The translations under genes were made by a program, and so were the position numbers. From Bacteriovoracaceae bacterium (lineage in GTDB: Bacteria; Bdellovibrionota; Bacteriovoracia; Bacteriovoracales; Bacteriovoracaceae), in contig JAFMBV010000035.1 in the NCBI GenBank assembly GCA_017858255.1, positions 1 through 32,505 of the forward strand: a stretch of DNA of 32,505 nt, written 5' to 3'. The notes below the pieces were generated by a model. The model made no database searches and was not told the origin of the DNA. It worked only from the letters and a program-made list of their open reading frames with translations. Shown here piece after piece: positions 15,186 through 24,745 of this stretch; the first letter of the stretch is position 1; each line of letters starts with the position of its first letter.

Positions 15186-17096
15186 TTAGAGACCAGCTCC
15201 CTTTTTAATTTCTTCTACGATTTCTGGATTAAGCAGGGTTGAGATATCACCGAGGTTGTTGCCATCTTTTGCTGCAATCTTTCTAAGAATTCGTCGCATG
15301 ATTTTTCCAGAGCGAGTTTTTGGTAAACCACTTACTGGTAAAATAAAGTCAAGCTTAGCGATGGGACCAATCATTTTCATGATTAGGGCATCTAGTTGTG
15401 GTTTTAAAACTTCTGCTGTTTCTTCCTGACCAGGTTGGCAGATAACATAAGCATAAATTCCTTGACCTTTAATCTCATGGGGATAACCGACAACGGCACT
15501 CTCTACGATGGCCGGATGCTCATTAATTGCGTCTTCTACTTCTGCCGTCCCTATGCGGTGACCGGAAACATTGATGACATCATCAACTCGTCCAGTAATG
15601 CGGTAGCGGCCTTTATCGTCTCTTCTAGCACCATCACCGGTAAAGTATTTTCCAGGATAGGTGGTAAAGTAAGTTTCTTTGTAGCGTTTGTGATCGCCCC
15701 AAATCGTGCGGGCAATTCCAGGCCATGGTAGCTCCATGCAAAGGTTTCCTTCTCCTGGATTTCCAAGGATTGTCTTTCCTTCACTATCCACGAGAACAGG
15801 ATTTACTCCAGGAAGAGGATAGGTGGCATGGGCAGGAATGCTCTCTGTTACTCCGGCCAATGACGTGATCATGATGCCACCGGTTTCTGTTTGCCACCAA
15901 GTGTCTACAATCGGGCAGCGCTCTTTTCCAACTTCTTTGTTATACCACTCCCAAGCTTCTTCATTTATAGGCTCTCCAACTGAGCCTAGAACTTTAAGAC
16001 TTGAGAGGTCATGCTTTCTGACCAGGTTTATATCGCACGCTTGCAAAGCACGTATGGCCGTTGGTGCCGTATAGAAATGAGTGATTTTAAATTTGTCGAC
16101 GATATCCCAAAAGCGACCAGCATCGGGATAAGTCGGAACTCCTTCAAACATAATAGTAGTCGCGCCATTAAGAAGCGGACCGTAAGTTATATAACTATGA
16201 CCAGTGATCCAACCAATATCTGCGGTACACCAGTAAGTGTCGTTCTCTTCCATTTGAAAAACATTTTCAAAAGTGTAACCGGCCCAAACCATGTAGCCCG
16301 CAGTTGTATGCATAAGTCCCTTGGGCTTACCTGTTGAACCGGAAGTGTAGAGAATGAAGAGGGGATCTTCCGCCTTCATCTCTTCTGGAGGACAATCATC
16401 TTTTGCCGCTTTTATGAGGGGGAGGAGAGAATAATCTCGACCTTCCTTGTAAGTGATACTTCCACCAGTTCTTTCGCGCACCAAAACGGTCTCAATAGTG
16501 TCACAGCTTTCAACGGCCTCATCTGTTATGGCCTTAAGAGGAATTGTCTTTGCCCCTCTGTAGGCCTCATCACAGGTGATGACCATCTTTGCCTGACAAT
16601 CCTGAATACGTCCTGCTAGCGCCTGGGCACTAAAGCCACCAAAGACCACGGAGTGAACCGCACCAATACGAGCACAGGCCAAGACACCTGTTAGAAGTTC
16701 AGGCACCATGGACATATAAAAACAAACACGATCACCTTTTTTAATGCCCTTTTCTTTGAGTACATTGGAGAAGCGACAAACTTCTGCGTGTAATTCTGTA
16801 TAGGTATATTTAATAGGGGCCTCATTAGGATCATTGGATTCCCAGATCACTGCCGTCTTATCTCCACGAGTTTTAAGATGGCGGTCAAGACAGTTGGCCG
16901 TGATATTAAGTGAAGCACCTTCAAACCATTTAATTTCTAAATCATTAAAGTCACCGGACTGAACTTTATCCCAAGGCTTCATCCACTCATAGTTTTCTGC
17001 GGCCTTGGCCCAAAACTCTTGGGGTACTTCATGGGCCATTTGCCAATGTGAGAGATATTCATCTTTGGTGGTGATTTGAGTAGATTTTATGGGCAT
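15186..17096 (-). CDS. acs: Acetyl-CoA synthetase
   Basis: An AMP-forming acetate:CoA ligase of 636 residues, the usual Acs length (about 650). It activates acetate to acetyl-CoA by way of acetyl-AMP. The P-loop-like motif YTSGSTGKPKGLMH, the acetate-pocket VDTWWQTETGG, the hinge segment YFTGDGARRDDKGRY, and the C-terminal PKTRSGKIMRR are all present. The Lys of SGKIMR is the site acetylated in Acs regulation in other bacteria. I chose ATG 17096, which has AAGGA 8 bases upstream and gives the normal N-terminus. An in-frame ATG at 17219 would add 41 atypical residues. It heads a five-gene operon with 4, 2, 1 and -4 base spacings. Confidence 0.96.
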   Translation of the reverse strand: MPIKSTQITTKDEYLSHWQMAHEVPQEFWAKAAENYEWMKPWDKVQSGDFNDLEIKWFEGASLNITANCLDRHLKTRGDKTAVIWESNDPNEAPIKYTYTELHAEVCRFSNVLKEKGIKKGDRVCFYMSMVPELLTGVLACARIGAVHSVVFGGFSAQALAGRIQDCQAKMVITCDEAYRGAKTIPLKAITDEAVESCDTIETVLVRERTGGSITYKEGRDYSLLPLIKAAKDDCPPEEMKAEDPLFILYTSGSTGKPKGLMHTTAGYMVWAGYTFENVFQMEENDTYWCTADIGWITGHSYITYGPLLNGATTIMFEGVPTYPDAGRFWDIVDKFKITHFYTAPTAIRALQACDINLVRKHDLSSLKVLGSVGEPINEEAWEWYNKEVGKERCPIVDTWWQTETGGIMITSLAGVTESIPAHATYPLPGVNPVLVDSEGKTILGNPGEGNLCMELPWPGIARTIWGDHKRYKETYFTTYPGKYFTGDGARRDDKGRYRITGRVDDVINVSGHRIGTAEVEDAINEHPAIVESAVVGYPHEIKGQGIYAYVICQPGQEETAEVLKPQLDALIMKMIGPIAKLDFILPVSGLPKTRSGKIMRRILRKIAAKDGNNLGDISTLLNPEIVEEIKKGAGL

Positions 17097-17231
17097 GAAT
17101 GAGGTCCTTGTTTGCCAAAGCGGGTTAAAGAGAAATCGATTCAATATTATCCATTTTGAGGGTGTAGTGACAAATTTTTGAGGCAGATTAAGAACATGTT
17201 TAAGTGAACTAAATCTCATTACTCACCTTGT

Positions 17232-17276
17232 CATTTCGCCCACTTATCCTTACATGTATGGGCCGAAGTGGAAATG
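17232..17276. promoter_or_regulatory. Interrupted inverted repeat in the divergent acs region
   Basis: CATTTC (17232-17237) pairs with GAAATG (17271-17276) and CACTT (17241-17245) pairs with AAGTG (17266-17270). This makes an 11-bp stem with a 3-base bulge around a loop containing ACATGT. It lies in the 288-base region between acs and the large secreted-protein gene. It could be an operator or an RNA hairpin. A TTGAC at 17339-17343 follows, but I see no convincing -10 for it. Confidence 0.35.
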
Positions 17277-17384
17277 TCCTAGGGCGTGAAGTTAGCTTCT
17301 ATTATCATTGACTTAAGCACTCAAGTATTAGGCTGAAGTTGACGAAGAGTTAGAGTGCCGTACCGCTGATAAAGAGAGTTAGAT

Positions 17385-20300
17385 ATGAATCACTTTTCAA
17401 AAGTTGCCCTAAACTTTTTAGTCTGTTGGAGCTTGTTATTTACACAAGCAGCTTGGTCCGTTGAGGATACAACGCCATCCCCTGAGGCAGGAAGTTTCTT
17501 TAGTAATATTACTACTGGAGTGTACGATTGGTTTAACAAACGAATCTATGGCGATGATAATGCAGATTCGATTACAGTTGAAAGTGGTAGTAGAGGCTCT
17601 CGTAGGGAACTTCGCAGGAGCGGATATAATAGTGCTCCAGTAAATTTAGGAATTGATCCAGCCCTTGGTAGAATTTCTAACTCCTGCTCTAGCGTCAATA
17701 CATTAGAACTTTCCATTCCTGGCATCGAATCTCTTGCCGATCACTTTAGTGAATCTTCTTGTTCAAGCGAAGCCTTTCAATCTCTCGCAACTGTTGGAAG
17801 TGAAAATGGTGAAGCTAATTCTGTGAATCTTTGTAAAAACCTTGAAGCATTGAAGGATTCTGGGGCTTGCGTCTCCTCGCCAATGCCTGCGGTGTCCTTG
17901 CCTTTAGAAATACGTGAGTGGCGAAATGATCCAGAGATGAGAGAACTTGAAGTTGAGCTTAAAGCGAAGACGCTTGAAAAGGAATGGGGAGAATTAGCAA
18001 AGATTGCCGAATTACAGGCAACCCTTGCTAGTGATATGGAGTTAATGAATTACTTCTATAAAAGTTTACAGTCTGAAACAGACCCTCAAATTAGAGAAAA
18101 TTACAAAGCTCAATACGGTCTTGAAGATAGTTTCTTTAATAGTGGTAACGATATGCCTCTGAGCCAGTTTGTGAATAAAGTTTTTTCCTGTCTTCCTGGT
18201 GGCCAAGGACTTGCTAAATTAGATTTGAAAAATAACATGTGTGAAGGTTCGGATTCTCTTTTACCCGGAGAAGATACTGGCAGTAGTGTTTTAGATGAAG
18301 CAAGAACAAGATTTGCGACAAATTGTATGGCCAACGAAGAGTGCTCGTTAAATGGCTATATCGATGCGGAAGGAAATGATTTATCAAAAACTCTTTCTAT
18401 AAGTGTGGGAGACTCTATTGCCGCTAATGCCGGTGAGGGGCAGGGCCATATGGGGAATATTGCTGCCATTGATAGCAATTTAGGAATGGACCATCTTCCA
18501 GAGGCCATTAAAATGATGGACTTCTTTAATAATGATACTAGTGATAGAAATGGTAATCCGAAAGTTTTTGAAATAGTCGGCAGAGCTTTAAATAGACATA
18601 ATAGAACTAATAGTCGCCATGGTGATGATAGTCTTCAACTCGCACGTAAAACAGCCTTAAATTATACTTTGAATCTTATTAGAGAAGAATCAGACTTCTT
18701 AGAAGATGAGGCCAGCTTGGCCTACTTTAACGGCATTATTGAATCATCCACTAAGAACGACCTTTTGGACTTTGAGGGATATGACGTTGGTCAGATTATG
18801 CCTTTAATTGAGAGATACCAAACAGAAAACCCCGAGCTGGAATTTTACCCAGAAGGTTTTACAGAAGAGGAAAAAATCGAAAAAAATCGGGCCTTGGTTG
18901 CCCTGATTCAAAGAGCTGCCGTCGGTCAAAGAATGGGCGACTATATTGTTGAAAACCGCAGAAGTTTAAGAGCACAGGCCATAGTACTTGGTGGAACTCA
19001 AACATCAGATAAAATAAACGCTATCTCTACAAGTTTAAATAATACATTAAATGGTGGGCGCTCTGGAACTCTGAGCTCTCAAGAAGTTGGTTCTGTTCTT
19101 AATAATTTGGAAGGAGGTCAGAAATTGGGCGTTCTTTGGAAGAGTGCTGCTAACTTTGAATCAATTTTTAGCTCTTATGGCAGTCCTTTGAATATCGCCC
19201 ATGGTGCTCGAAATCTTGCAAAAGTTCTAGAAAGGACAAATGAAAATTTATCTCGGGAGGAAATTCTTAAAGCTCATCCTGACCTTGCAAATCTCAGCCA
19301 TGAGGATTTCATGTTTATGAGAATGAAGCTTGTTAAGAATCAAGCCTTCGCTTTAGTTGCCCAGCGCTCTGCAATGGCCTGTAATGAGAAGATTAAACCA
19401 GTCTATATGAAACATAAACTTTGTAGCCCTTTGTCTGAACCAGAATATAGTAATAAGGCGCTTGAAAAACTTCTAGGGACATCTGGTCTAAATAGACAGG
19501 CCGGAGATATTCTTAACTCTGCTTCCGTGCTATGTACTTCGATTCTTAATGAAGACTTTGAGAGGCGAGTGGAGGCCCAAAACTATGACACTCTCTCTCC
19601 TAATATTGGCGAAATCCGTCAGCAAAGGTGTAATGAAAAATCAAATAGCCTATTTTGTGGGGAAGTTTGTACAGGAGATCAAATAAGAGGGGTCACAAAT
19701 AACCAAGTTCTTCTTTTCGGATTTGTTTGTCAACCAGGTCATCAAACTGTTGAAAACTCCCAGGTTATGGCAAGCGTTGATTCGAATGGAAGGACCACTT
19801 TTCCAAACTTTGCAGGTATAACGAATATTGAGAATACCTCGGCTGATGATGTTTTGAAGACTGATAATCTTAGGGCACCAGTTGCGACTGCAGGTAGTTT
19901 CGACAGTGGTCTAAGAGCGACAACATCTCTAAAAAATCGAGGTTCAAAATTTCCATCTAGAAGAAGTTTGGTGGCGGGGCCTGGCGGTAACGCCATTAGT
20001 TCCGGCCAAAAGGTCACTAGCATTATTCCGAGTGCAAATGCAAAAGTGAGTAATAGTTTTGAAACTAGTAAAGGAGAAGTTGCTGGTGGTTTCAGCAGTT
20101 CTCCCACTACGGTATTTCCTAATCAAATTAGGGCCAATACTGGAGAGAAAGAAAGTTTAGCTCAGGAACTCCAAGGTCAAGAAAGTACACTGGACCCCGC
20201 TAGCCAGGTACTACTTAAAAGACTTGAAGAAATGGAGCGCCGTCAGGCCAACCTTCAAAGAGAACTTGAAGAGTCCCGTAAATCTCTCGGAGAAGAAGAG

Positions 20301-21041
20301 GATGAGGGAAGGGCCAAACTAGTGGCAGAGTTGAATAAGTTAAAATCTGAAATACCACTTCTTGAAGATAAGTTGCGAGAAAAACAAGATGTTAGGCGTG
20401 CTTTGGCCGAGGCCAAACCTGAAGTAAGAAATAGCGCACCAGTACCCACGCCAGTTAGGAGAAGTGCTTTTGGTGGTGGATCGAATGTTGGTCGATCGAT
20501 TGCTTCGGTTGCCCCTACTTCAAATGGACCATCTTCTGCTCCAGTTGATAATAGTAGTGATGATGGTGGTGGTGGTTCTTCTCCTAGTGGAGTAAGAAAT
20601 TTTACAAGAGGAGGGGGTGCAGAGATTTCAAGCCTCACGACTTCTGGGAGCGGTAGAGGTGATGGTCTTCTCACAACAGACTCTGTGGTTACCCTTACCC
20701 AAGAGATTCGTGATCGCGCTGTGATTGTGGCACCAGGTGTCTCTCCAGAAGATGCCGTTTTGCAGGCACGAGGTCCTATTTTGATTCCCATCGGTGAAGA
20801 AGGCGAGTTCATTATGTATGAGCCAGAGCTCACTGTAGATGGAGAAGTTAAGACCGAGGATGGTCAGGTTGTCTTTAAAACAGTGGTAAAGGTTAGTGAT
20901 TTATTGGCAAGAGATAGATTCGCAAGGCTTCCAGCTAGCATAGAGGAGGCGCCATTAGAGGAGTTGCCTGAGGGCTACGATCCACGTCGCTTATTTCAAT
21001 TAGACGGACTTCTTGATAATGTCGTTCCAGTAAGCAATTAA
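17385..21041 (+). CDS. Large secreted protein of unknown function
   Basis: A 1218-residue exported protein I do not recognise. Residues 1-25 form a signal peptide (LLFTQAAWS). The N-terminal part (about 100-330) is Ser/Asn-rich with repeated Cys pairs, for example SCSSVN to SSCSSE and NCMANEECS. Residues about 335-720 look globular and helical. More Cys follow at about 670-790 (QRCNEK to FCGEVC). Then comes a coiled coil (about 925-1010, Leu/Glu/Lys/Arg heptads), a Gly/Ser/Pro linker (about 1015-1080, with GGGGSSPSG) and a C-terminal acidic domain of about 130 residues. No membrane anchor, lipobox or catalytic motif is visible. GGCC, common in neighbouring genes, is absent from its first 800 bases. 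It is followed at 81 bases by another secreted orphan. Confidence 0.75.
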   Translation: MNHFSKVALNFLVCWSLLFTQAAWSVEDTTPSPEAGSFFSNITTGVYDWFNKRIYGDDNADSITVESGSRGSRRELRRSGYNSAPVNLGIDPALGRISNSCSSVNTLELSIPGIESLADHFSESSCSSEAFQSLATVGSENGEANSVNLCKNLEALKDSGACVSSPMPAVSLPLEIREWRNDPEMRELEVELKAKTLEKEWGELAKIAELQATLASDMELMNYFYKSLQSETDPQIRENYKAQYGLEDSFFNSGNDMPLSQFVNKVFSCLPGGQGLAKLDLKNNMCEGSDSLLPGEDTGSSVLDEARTRFATNCMANEECSLNGYIDAEGNDLSKTLSISVGDSIAANAGEGQGHMGNIAAIDSNLGMDHLPEAIKMMDFFNNDTSDRNGNPKVFEIVGRALNRHNRTNSRHGDDSLQLARKTALNYTLNLIREESDFLEDEASLAYFNGIIESSTKNDLLDFEGYDVGQIMPLIERYQTENPELEFYPEGFTEEEKIEKNRALVALIQRAAVGQRMGDYIVENRRSLRAQAIVLGGTQTSDKINAISTSLNNTLNGGRSGTLSSQEVGSVLNNLEGGQKLGVLWKSAANFESIFSSYGSPLNIAHGARNLAKVLERTNENLSREEILKAHPDLANLSHEDFMFMRMKLVKNQAFALVAQRSAMACNEKIKPVYMKHKLCSPLSEPEYSNKALEKLLGTSGLNRQAGDILNSASVLCTSILNEDFERRVEAQNYDTLSPNIGEIRQQRCNEKSNSLFCGEVCTGDQIRGVTNNQVLLFGFVCQPGHQTVENSQVMASVDSNGRTTFPNFAGITNIENTSADDVLKTDNLRAPVATAGSFDSGLRATTSLKNRGSKFPSRRSLVAGPGGNAISSGQKVTSIIPSANAKVSNSFETSKGEVAGGFSSSPTTVFPNQIRANTGEKESLAQELQGQESTLDPASQVLLKRLEEMERRQANLQRELEESRKSLGEEEDEGRAKLVAELNKLKSEIPLLEDKLREKQDVRRALAEAKPEVRNSAPVPTPVRRSAFGGGSNVGRSIASVAPTSNGPSSAPVDNSSDDGGGGSSPSGVRNFTRGGGAEISSLTTSGSGRGDGLLTTDSVVTLTQEIRDRAVIVAPGVSPEDAVLQARGPILIPIGEEGEFIMYEPELTVDGEVKTEDGQVVFKTVVKVSDLLARDRFARLPASIEEAPLEELPEGYDPRRLFQLDGLLDNVVPVSN

Positions 21042-21122
21042 TTTCTTCTGGGCCTCATGACTTGGGGCCTATTCTTAAAATATGTTAGAATAAATGCGTA
21101 CTCATTTAATCAAGGAAGAATG

Positions 21123-22148
21123 ATGAGATTGTATATTATTCTCGTGACCCTAATGGTCTGTTCTCCTCTGTTTGGCGCTGGAGTTGCAGAATATTCTGAG
21201 TCAACAGACGTTTTTGAACTTATGGACCATGTCACTCGCTGGGATAATTCTTTAACTCCCATTTATCGAGATGCTTGGGTCAAAAAGTTTTCTTTAACCC
21301 TTGAAGACAAGAGTCAATTCTCCCAATATGCAGCGATTAGGAAAAAATCCTATGAAAAATCTCCAATGGGCCAAGGAGATGGAAGTGATATTTTTGGTGA
21401 TTTTCCAAAAGGCTACGATCCCTTTTCACATGCTTTCTATTCTTCAAAAAGTATTGGTGAAGCGCTAAGAAAACTAGAGAAAAAGGGAGTAACGGCTGCT
21501 GAGATAAAGTTCTTATCGAGCTTTTATCAAAAGTACAAAAAGAATATTTCAGAATTTGTTAAAGAGAGTTCTCACTTTAGTGTGAAACTCTTGGATCTTA
21601 ATAAAGACTGGAAATACTCTGCAATGGATAAATCGATTAAGAAGGCGATCCCTTTTATCTTAGGTAAGCAAGGTCAAAAAGTTAAGATTCTACTTCGCCC
21701 TGTATGGTGGCCAAAAAATATTCCACCGGTAGTGGATATTCGTGGGCCTTATTTAATTTTACGCTATCATCCACTGGCCCATACAAATAACTGGCAAATT
21801 TCAACTATTGGCAAAAAGGCCATTATGGCGATTTTACAGGCACAACCCAAAAACCAGCGGTCAAACTTAACAAAGGTTTTTGAAGAGAAATGTAAAGGTC
21901 GCGACATTGAGCTTCAATCGGCCTTGCTTACTCTCTTTGGTGAGATGATGCCTGCAAAGTATAAGGAAAAGAAGAAGTTCGACCTCTACCAAGATTGGGG
22001 ACCTTCAACATTTGTAGATATCTATCTAAAGTTACTCTTTCCACTCTTGGAGACAGAGATAAAAAACCGTGGTGCTTTCGCAGGGCGCTTCATGTCCACA
22101 GCATCTAGTTTATGTCGAAAAGTGCATCGTTTGGCCGTAGTTCCTTAA
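21123..22148 (+). CDS. Secreted protein of unknown function
   Basis: About 341 residues, not recognised. A signal peptide spans residues 1-19 (IILVTLMVCSPLFGAG). The mature protein is basic and probably mixed alpha/beta, with an aromatic stretch LRPVWWPKNIPP and DIRGPYLILRYHPLAH near the middle, and two cysteines (KCKG and the late SLCRK) that could form one disulfide. The start at ATG 21123 is chosen because AAGGA ends 6 bases upstream; ATG 21120 is adjacent. An in-frame upstream ATG at 21057 would bury the signal peptide and lacks a ribosome site. It sits 81 bases after the 1218-residue secreted protein on the same strand, so the two may share a transcript and process. Confidence 0.7.
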   Translation: MRLYIILVTLMVCSPLFGAGVAEYSESTDVFELMDHVTRWDNSLTPIYRDAWVKKFSLTLEDKSQFSQYAAIRKKSYEKSPMGQGDGSDIFGDFPKGYDPFSHAFYSSKSIGEALRKLEKKGVTAAEIKFLSSFYQKYKKNISEFVKESSHFSVKLLDLNKDWKYSAMDKSIKKAIPFILGKQGQKVKILLRPVWWPKNIPPVVDIRGPYLILRYHPLAHTNNWQISTIGKKAIMAILQAQPKNQRSNLTKVFEEKCKGRDIELQSALLTLFGEMMPAKYKEKKKFDLYQDWGPSTFVDIYLKLLFPLLETEIKNRGAFAGRFMSTASSLCRKVHRLAVVP

Positions 22149-22202
22149 TAATATAGTTTCGCATATTCCTAAATGAGATCATTCTAAATCCAGAGCTTTA
22201 GC

Positions 22203-22239
22203 ATGCCCCGCCTAGACGAATTAGTGCGGTGAAAGGCAT
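22203..22239. promoter_or_regulatory. Possible hairpin upstream of the liu operon
   Basis: ATGCC-CCGC (22203-22211) can pair with GCGG (22226-22229) and, across a TGAAA bulge, GGCAT (22235-22239). It lies within the 142-base leader before mccB. Nine pairs with a five-base bulge is weak, so it could be chance or an operator. Confidence 0.2.
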
Positions 22240-22290
22240 ACTGGAGCGAATTAAATCAGTTTTTTAGACACACTGGGCAAGAGGTGATTC

Positions 22291-23928
22291 ATGGATATTT
22301 TAGAAGCGTCTATCTTTGGCGATGGGCGTTCTCCTGATTTTCAGGCCAATAAAGAACATAATCTAAATTTACTAAATGAACTGCGCTCGCGCCTAAATAC
22401 CGCAGAAAAAGGTGGTGGTGCTGCCTCCGTTGAGCGCCATCGTAAAAGAGAAAAGCTTTTGCCTAGGGAGCGTATTGAACGCATTCTCGATGAGGGTTCT
22501 CCTTTCTTAGAATTAAGTGCTCTAGCAGCAGATGATTTGTACGAAAAAGAAGGTCCTGTTCCCTCGGCAGGTGTCGTGACGGGAATTGGGAGAGTGCACG
22601 GTGTGGAGTGCATGTTTGTCGCTAATGATGCCACTGTTAAAGGCGGCACTTACTTTCCCATGACAGTAAAGAAACATTTGCGTGCCCAAGATATTGCGAG
22701 AGAAAACCGTTTACCTTGTATTTATCTAGTCGATAGTGGCGGCGCTTTTCTTCCTATGCAAGATGAAGTCTTTCCCGACCGAGATCACTTTGGTCGAATT
22801 TTTTATAATCAAGCTCAGATGTCCGCTTTAGGTATTCCACAAGTTGCAGTAGTTCTCGGTTCTTGTACGGCCGGTGGAGCATATGTTCCAGCGATGGCCG
22901 ATGAATCGGTAATTGTAAAAGGCAATGGCACGATATTTTTAGCAGGGCCTCCTTTAGTTAAAGCTGCGACCGGAGAAGAGGTTAGTGCTGAGGATCTTGG
23001 AGGAGCACATGTTCATACGAGTGAGTCAGGAGTTGCTGATCACTTTGCCGAAAATGAAGAAGAGGCCTTAAGCATCACTCGAAATATTATTGAAAACCTA
23101 AATTATCAGTCGTTAGGAAAAGATCAAAATTTTATTAAAAGAAAAGAAGTGAAAGATCCACTTTATCCGATGGATGACGTTTATGGCATCTTGCCAAAAG
23201 ACACGACTAAGACACCTTTTGATATACGGGAAATCATCGCGCGCTTAGTTGATGGCAGTGAGTTTCATGAATTCAAAGAGCGCTATGGGACTACCTTGAT
23301 TTGTGGTTTTGCGGCCATTCATGGCATCCCTGTCGGAATTGTTGCTAATAATGGCATCCTCTTTAGTGAAAGTGCTCAAAAAGGCGCCCACTTTATTGAA
23401 CTCTGCGGACAAAGAAAAATACCTTTAATCTTCCTCCAAAATATTACCGGTTTCATGGTTGGACGTAAGTATGAGTCAGAGGGAATAGCCAAGCACGGCG
23501 CAAAAATGGTGACGGCAGTGTCTACTGTTAATGTTCCGAAATTTACTGTGCTTATTGGTGGCTCTTATGGAGCTGGAAATTATGGAATGTGTGGGCGTGC
23601 TTACTCGCCTCGTTTTCTTTTCATGTGGCCTAACTCTCGTATCTCCGTGATGGGTGGCGAACAAGCCGCTGGGGTTTTAACGACAGTTCGCCAGGGTGGT
23701 TTGGCGGCCAAAGGAAAGCCAGAGATGACGGATGGGGAAGTGAAAGAGTTTCAAAAGCCTATTTTAGATAAATATGAAAAAGAAGGCTCTTGTTACTATT
23801 CAACTTCACGATTGTGGGATGACGGCGTTATCGATCCAGCTAAAACACGAGATGTATTAGGATTGGCCTTAGAGTCTAGTTTAAATGCACCTGTAGATGA
23901 CGTGAAGTTTGGCGTCTTTAGGATGTGA
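22291..23928 (+). CDS. liuB: Methylcrotonyl-CoA carboxylase beta subunit (carboxyltransferase)
   Basis: A 545-residue biotin-dependent carboxyltransferase (MccB, about 535 typical). It moves CO2 from carboxybiotin to 3-methylcrotonyl-CoA, giving 3-methylglutaconyl-CoA in leucine breakdown. N-terminal signatures are [20 protein letters not shown] and [16 protein letters not shown]. The oxyanion turns are [16 protein letters not shown] (N-half) and [16 protein letters not shown] (C-half), with [19 protein letters not shown] diagnostic of MCC/geranyl-CoA over propionyl-CoA carboxylases. The ATG at 22291 has AGAGGTG upstream. It is the first gene of a six-gene run; an isovaleryl-CoA dehydrogenase gene, which commonly precedes it, is absent. 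Geranyl-CoA carboxylase is a less likely alternative. Confidence 0.93.
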   Translation: MDILEASIFGDGRSPDFQANKEHNLNLLNELRSRLNTAEKGGGAASVERHRKREKLLPRERIERILDEGSPFLELSALAADDLYEKEGPVPSAGVVTGIGRVHGVECMFVANDATVKGGTYFPMTVKKHLRAQDIARENRLPCIYLVDSGGAFLPMQDEVFPDRDHFGRIFYNQAQMSALGIPQVAVVLGSCTAGGAYVPAMADESVIVKGNGTIFLAGPPLVKAATGEEVSAEDLGGAHVHTSESGVADHFAENEEEALSITRNIIENLNYQSLGKDQNFIKRKEVKDPLYPMDDVYGILPKDTTKTPFDIREIIARLVDGSEFHEFKERYGTTLICGFAAIHGIPVGIVANNGILFSESAQKGAHFIELCGQRKIPLIFLQNITGFMVGRKYESEGIAKHGAKMVTAVSTVNVPKFTVLIGGSYGAGNYGMCGRAYSPRFLFMWPNSRISVMGGEQAAGVLTTVRQGGLAAKGKPEMTDGEVKEFQKPILDKYEKEGSCYYSTSRLWDDGVIDPAKTRDVLGLALESSLNAPVDDVKFGVFRM

Positions 23929-23935
23929 GGAATTT

Positions 23936-24745
23936 ATGCCACTAAAATATATAAAAATTGAAAGTGATAGGAGAGGTGTTTGTCGCCTAACTCTAAATCG
24001 CCCAGAGCTTCATAATGCCTTTAATGATGAATTCATTTTAGAGCTAATTCATGCCCTTCAAGATCTAAAGAAAGACAAGGAAGTGCGCTTATTAGTCGTC
24101 ACGGGAGAGGGGAAATCTTTTTGTGCAGGTGCTGATCTTAATTGGATGAAGCGCATGAAAGATTACTCCGATGAAGAAAATTATCAGGACTCAGTTCGCT
24201 TAAGTAATCTTTTTGAAGAACTCAATTCAATGGCCATACCTGTTATTGCCCAAGTAAATGGTGCGACATTGGGTGGAGGTACCGGCCTCGTTGCTAGTTG
24301 TGATTATGTGATTTCTAGCTCTGAAGCTAAGTTTGGTTTTACAGAGGTAGGACTTGGTCTTGTTCCTGCCGTTATTTCTCCATACGTTATGGCCAAAATC
24401 GGAGAATCCTATGCACGAGCTTATTTCTTAAGTGGTGAGCGCTTTAGTGCTGATGAGGCCTTGAAGATGCAACTTGTTCACAAGGTCGTTAAAAGTGATG
24501 ACCTCTCAGGGGCAACAGATAAAATAATTGAAAGGTTTCTCAGTGCTGGTCCAGGCGCGCAAGTTGAAGCAAAAACTCTGATAAAAGGAGTTTTCGCTCG
24601 TATGACGAAAGGTGAAGAAGCGGTGAAAGAGTATACTTGCCGTACGATTGCGAGAGTTCGTACTACAGCGGAAGGACAAGAAGGCATGTCTGCCTTATTA
24701 GAGAAAAGAAAGCCTTCTTGGTCAATCAAGGGAGAGGACTCATGA
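23936..24745 (+). CDS. liuC: Methylglutaconyl-CoA hydratase
   Basis: A crotonase of 269 residues that hydrates 3-methylglutaconyl-CoA to HMG-CoA. The second catalytic Glu is present in GFTEVGLGLVPAVISPYV. The PAVISP string and the following KIGESYARAYFLSGERF match the LiuC group rather than general hydratases. The first Glu position is Gly (GGGTGLVASCD), which is normal for LiuC as I remember it. I chose ATG 23936, with GAGG 5 bases upstream and immediately after the liuB stop; an in-frame ATG at 23909 inside liuB is less likely. Its stop overlaps the next start (ATGA), so translation is coupled to the biotin carboxylase. Confidence 0.9.
   Translation: MPLKYIKIESDRRGVCRLTLNRPELHNAFNDEFILELIHALQDLKKDKEVRLLVVTGEGKSFCAGADLNWMKRMKDYSDEENYQDSVRLSNLFEELNSMAIPVIAQVNGATLGGGTGLVASCDYVISSSEAKFGFTEVGLGLVPAVISPYVMAKIGESYARAYFLSGERFSADEALKMQLVHKVVKSDDLSGATDKIIERFLSAGPGAQVEAKTLIKGVFARMTKGEEAVKEYTCRTIARVRTTAEGQEGMSALLEKRKPSWSIKGEDS

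Noticed and set aside
17097-17219. N-terminal extension of acetyl-CoA synthetase from an in-frame ATG at 17219.
   Set aside because: The 41 extra residues do not resemble Acs, and ATG 17096 has an AAGGA site at normal spacing and gives the usual length.
20255-20833. Minus-strand open frame of 192 codons rich in Ser and Pro.
   Set aside because: It is the mirror of the Gly/Ser/Glu-rich coding region of the large secreted protein, with low-complexity composition and no ribosome site.
22149-22290. Possible riboswitch before the leucine operon.
   Set aside because: Only one weak bulged hairpin is visible, with no conserved core I recognise.
24637-24741. Longer biotin carboxylase starting inside liuC.
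   Set aside because: The 35 extra residues are unlike any biotin carboxylase, and ATG 24742 is followed at once by the family's KRVLIANRGEIA.
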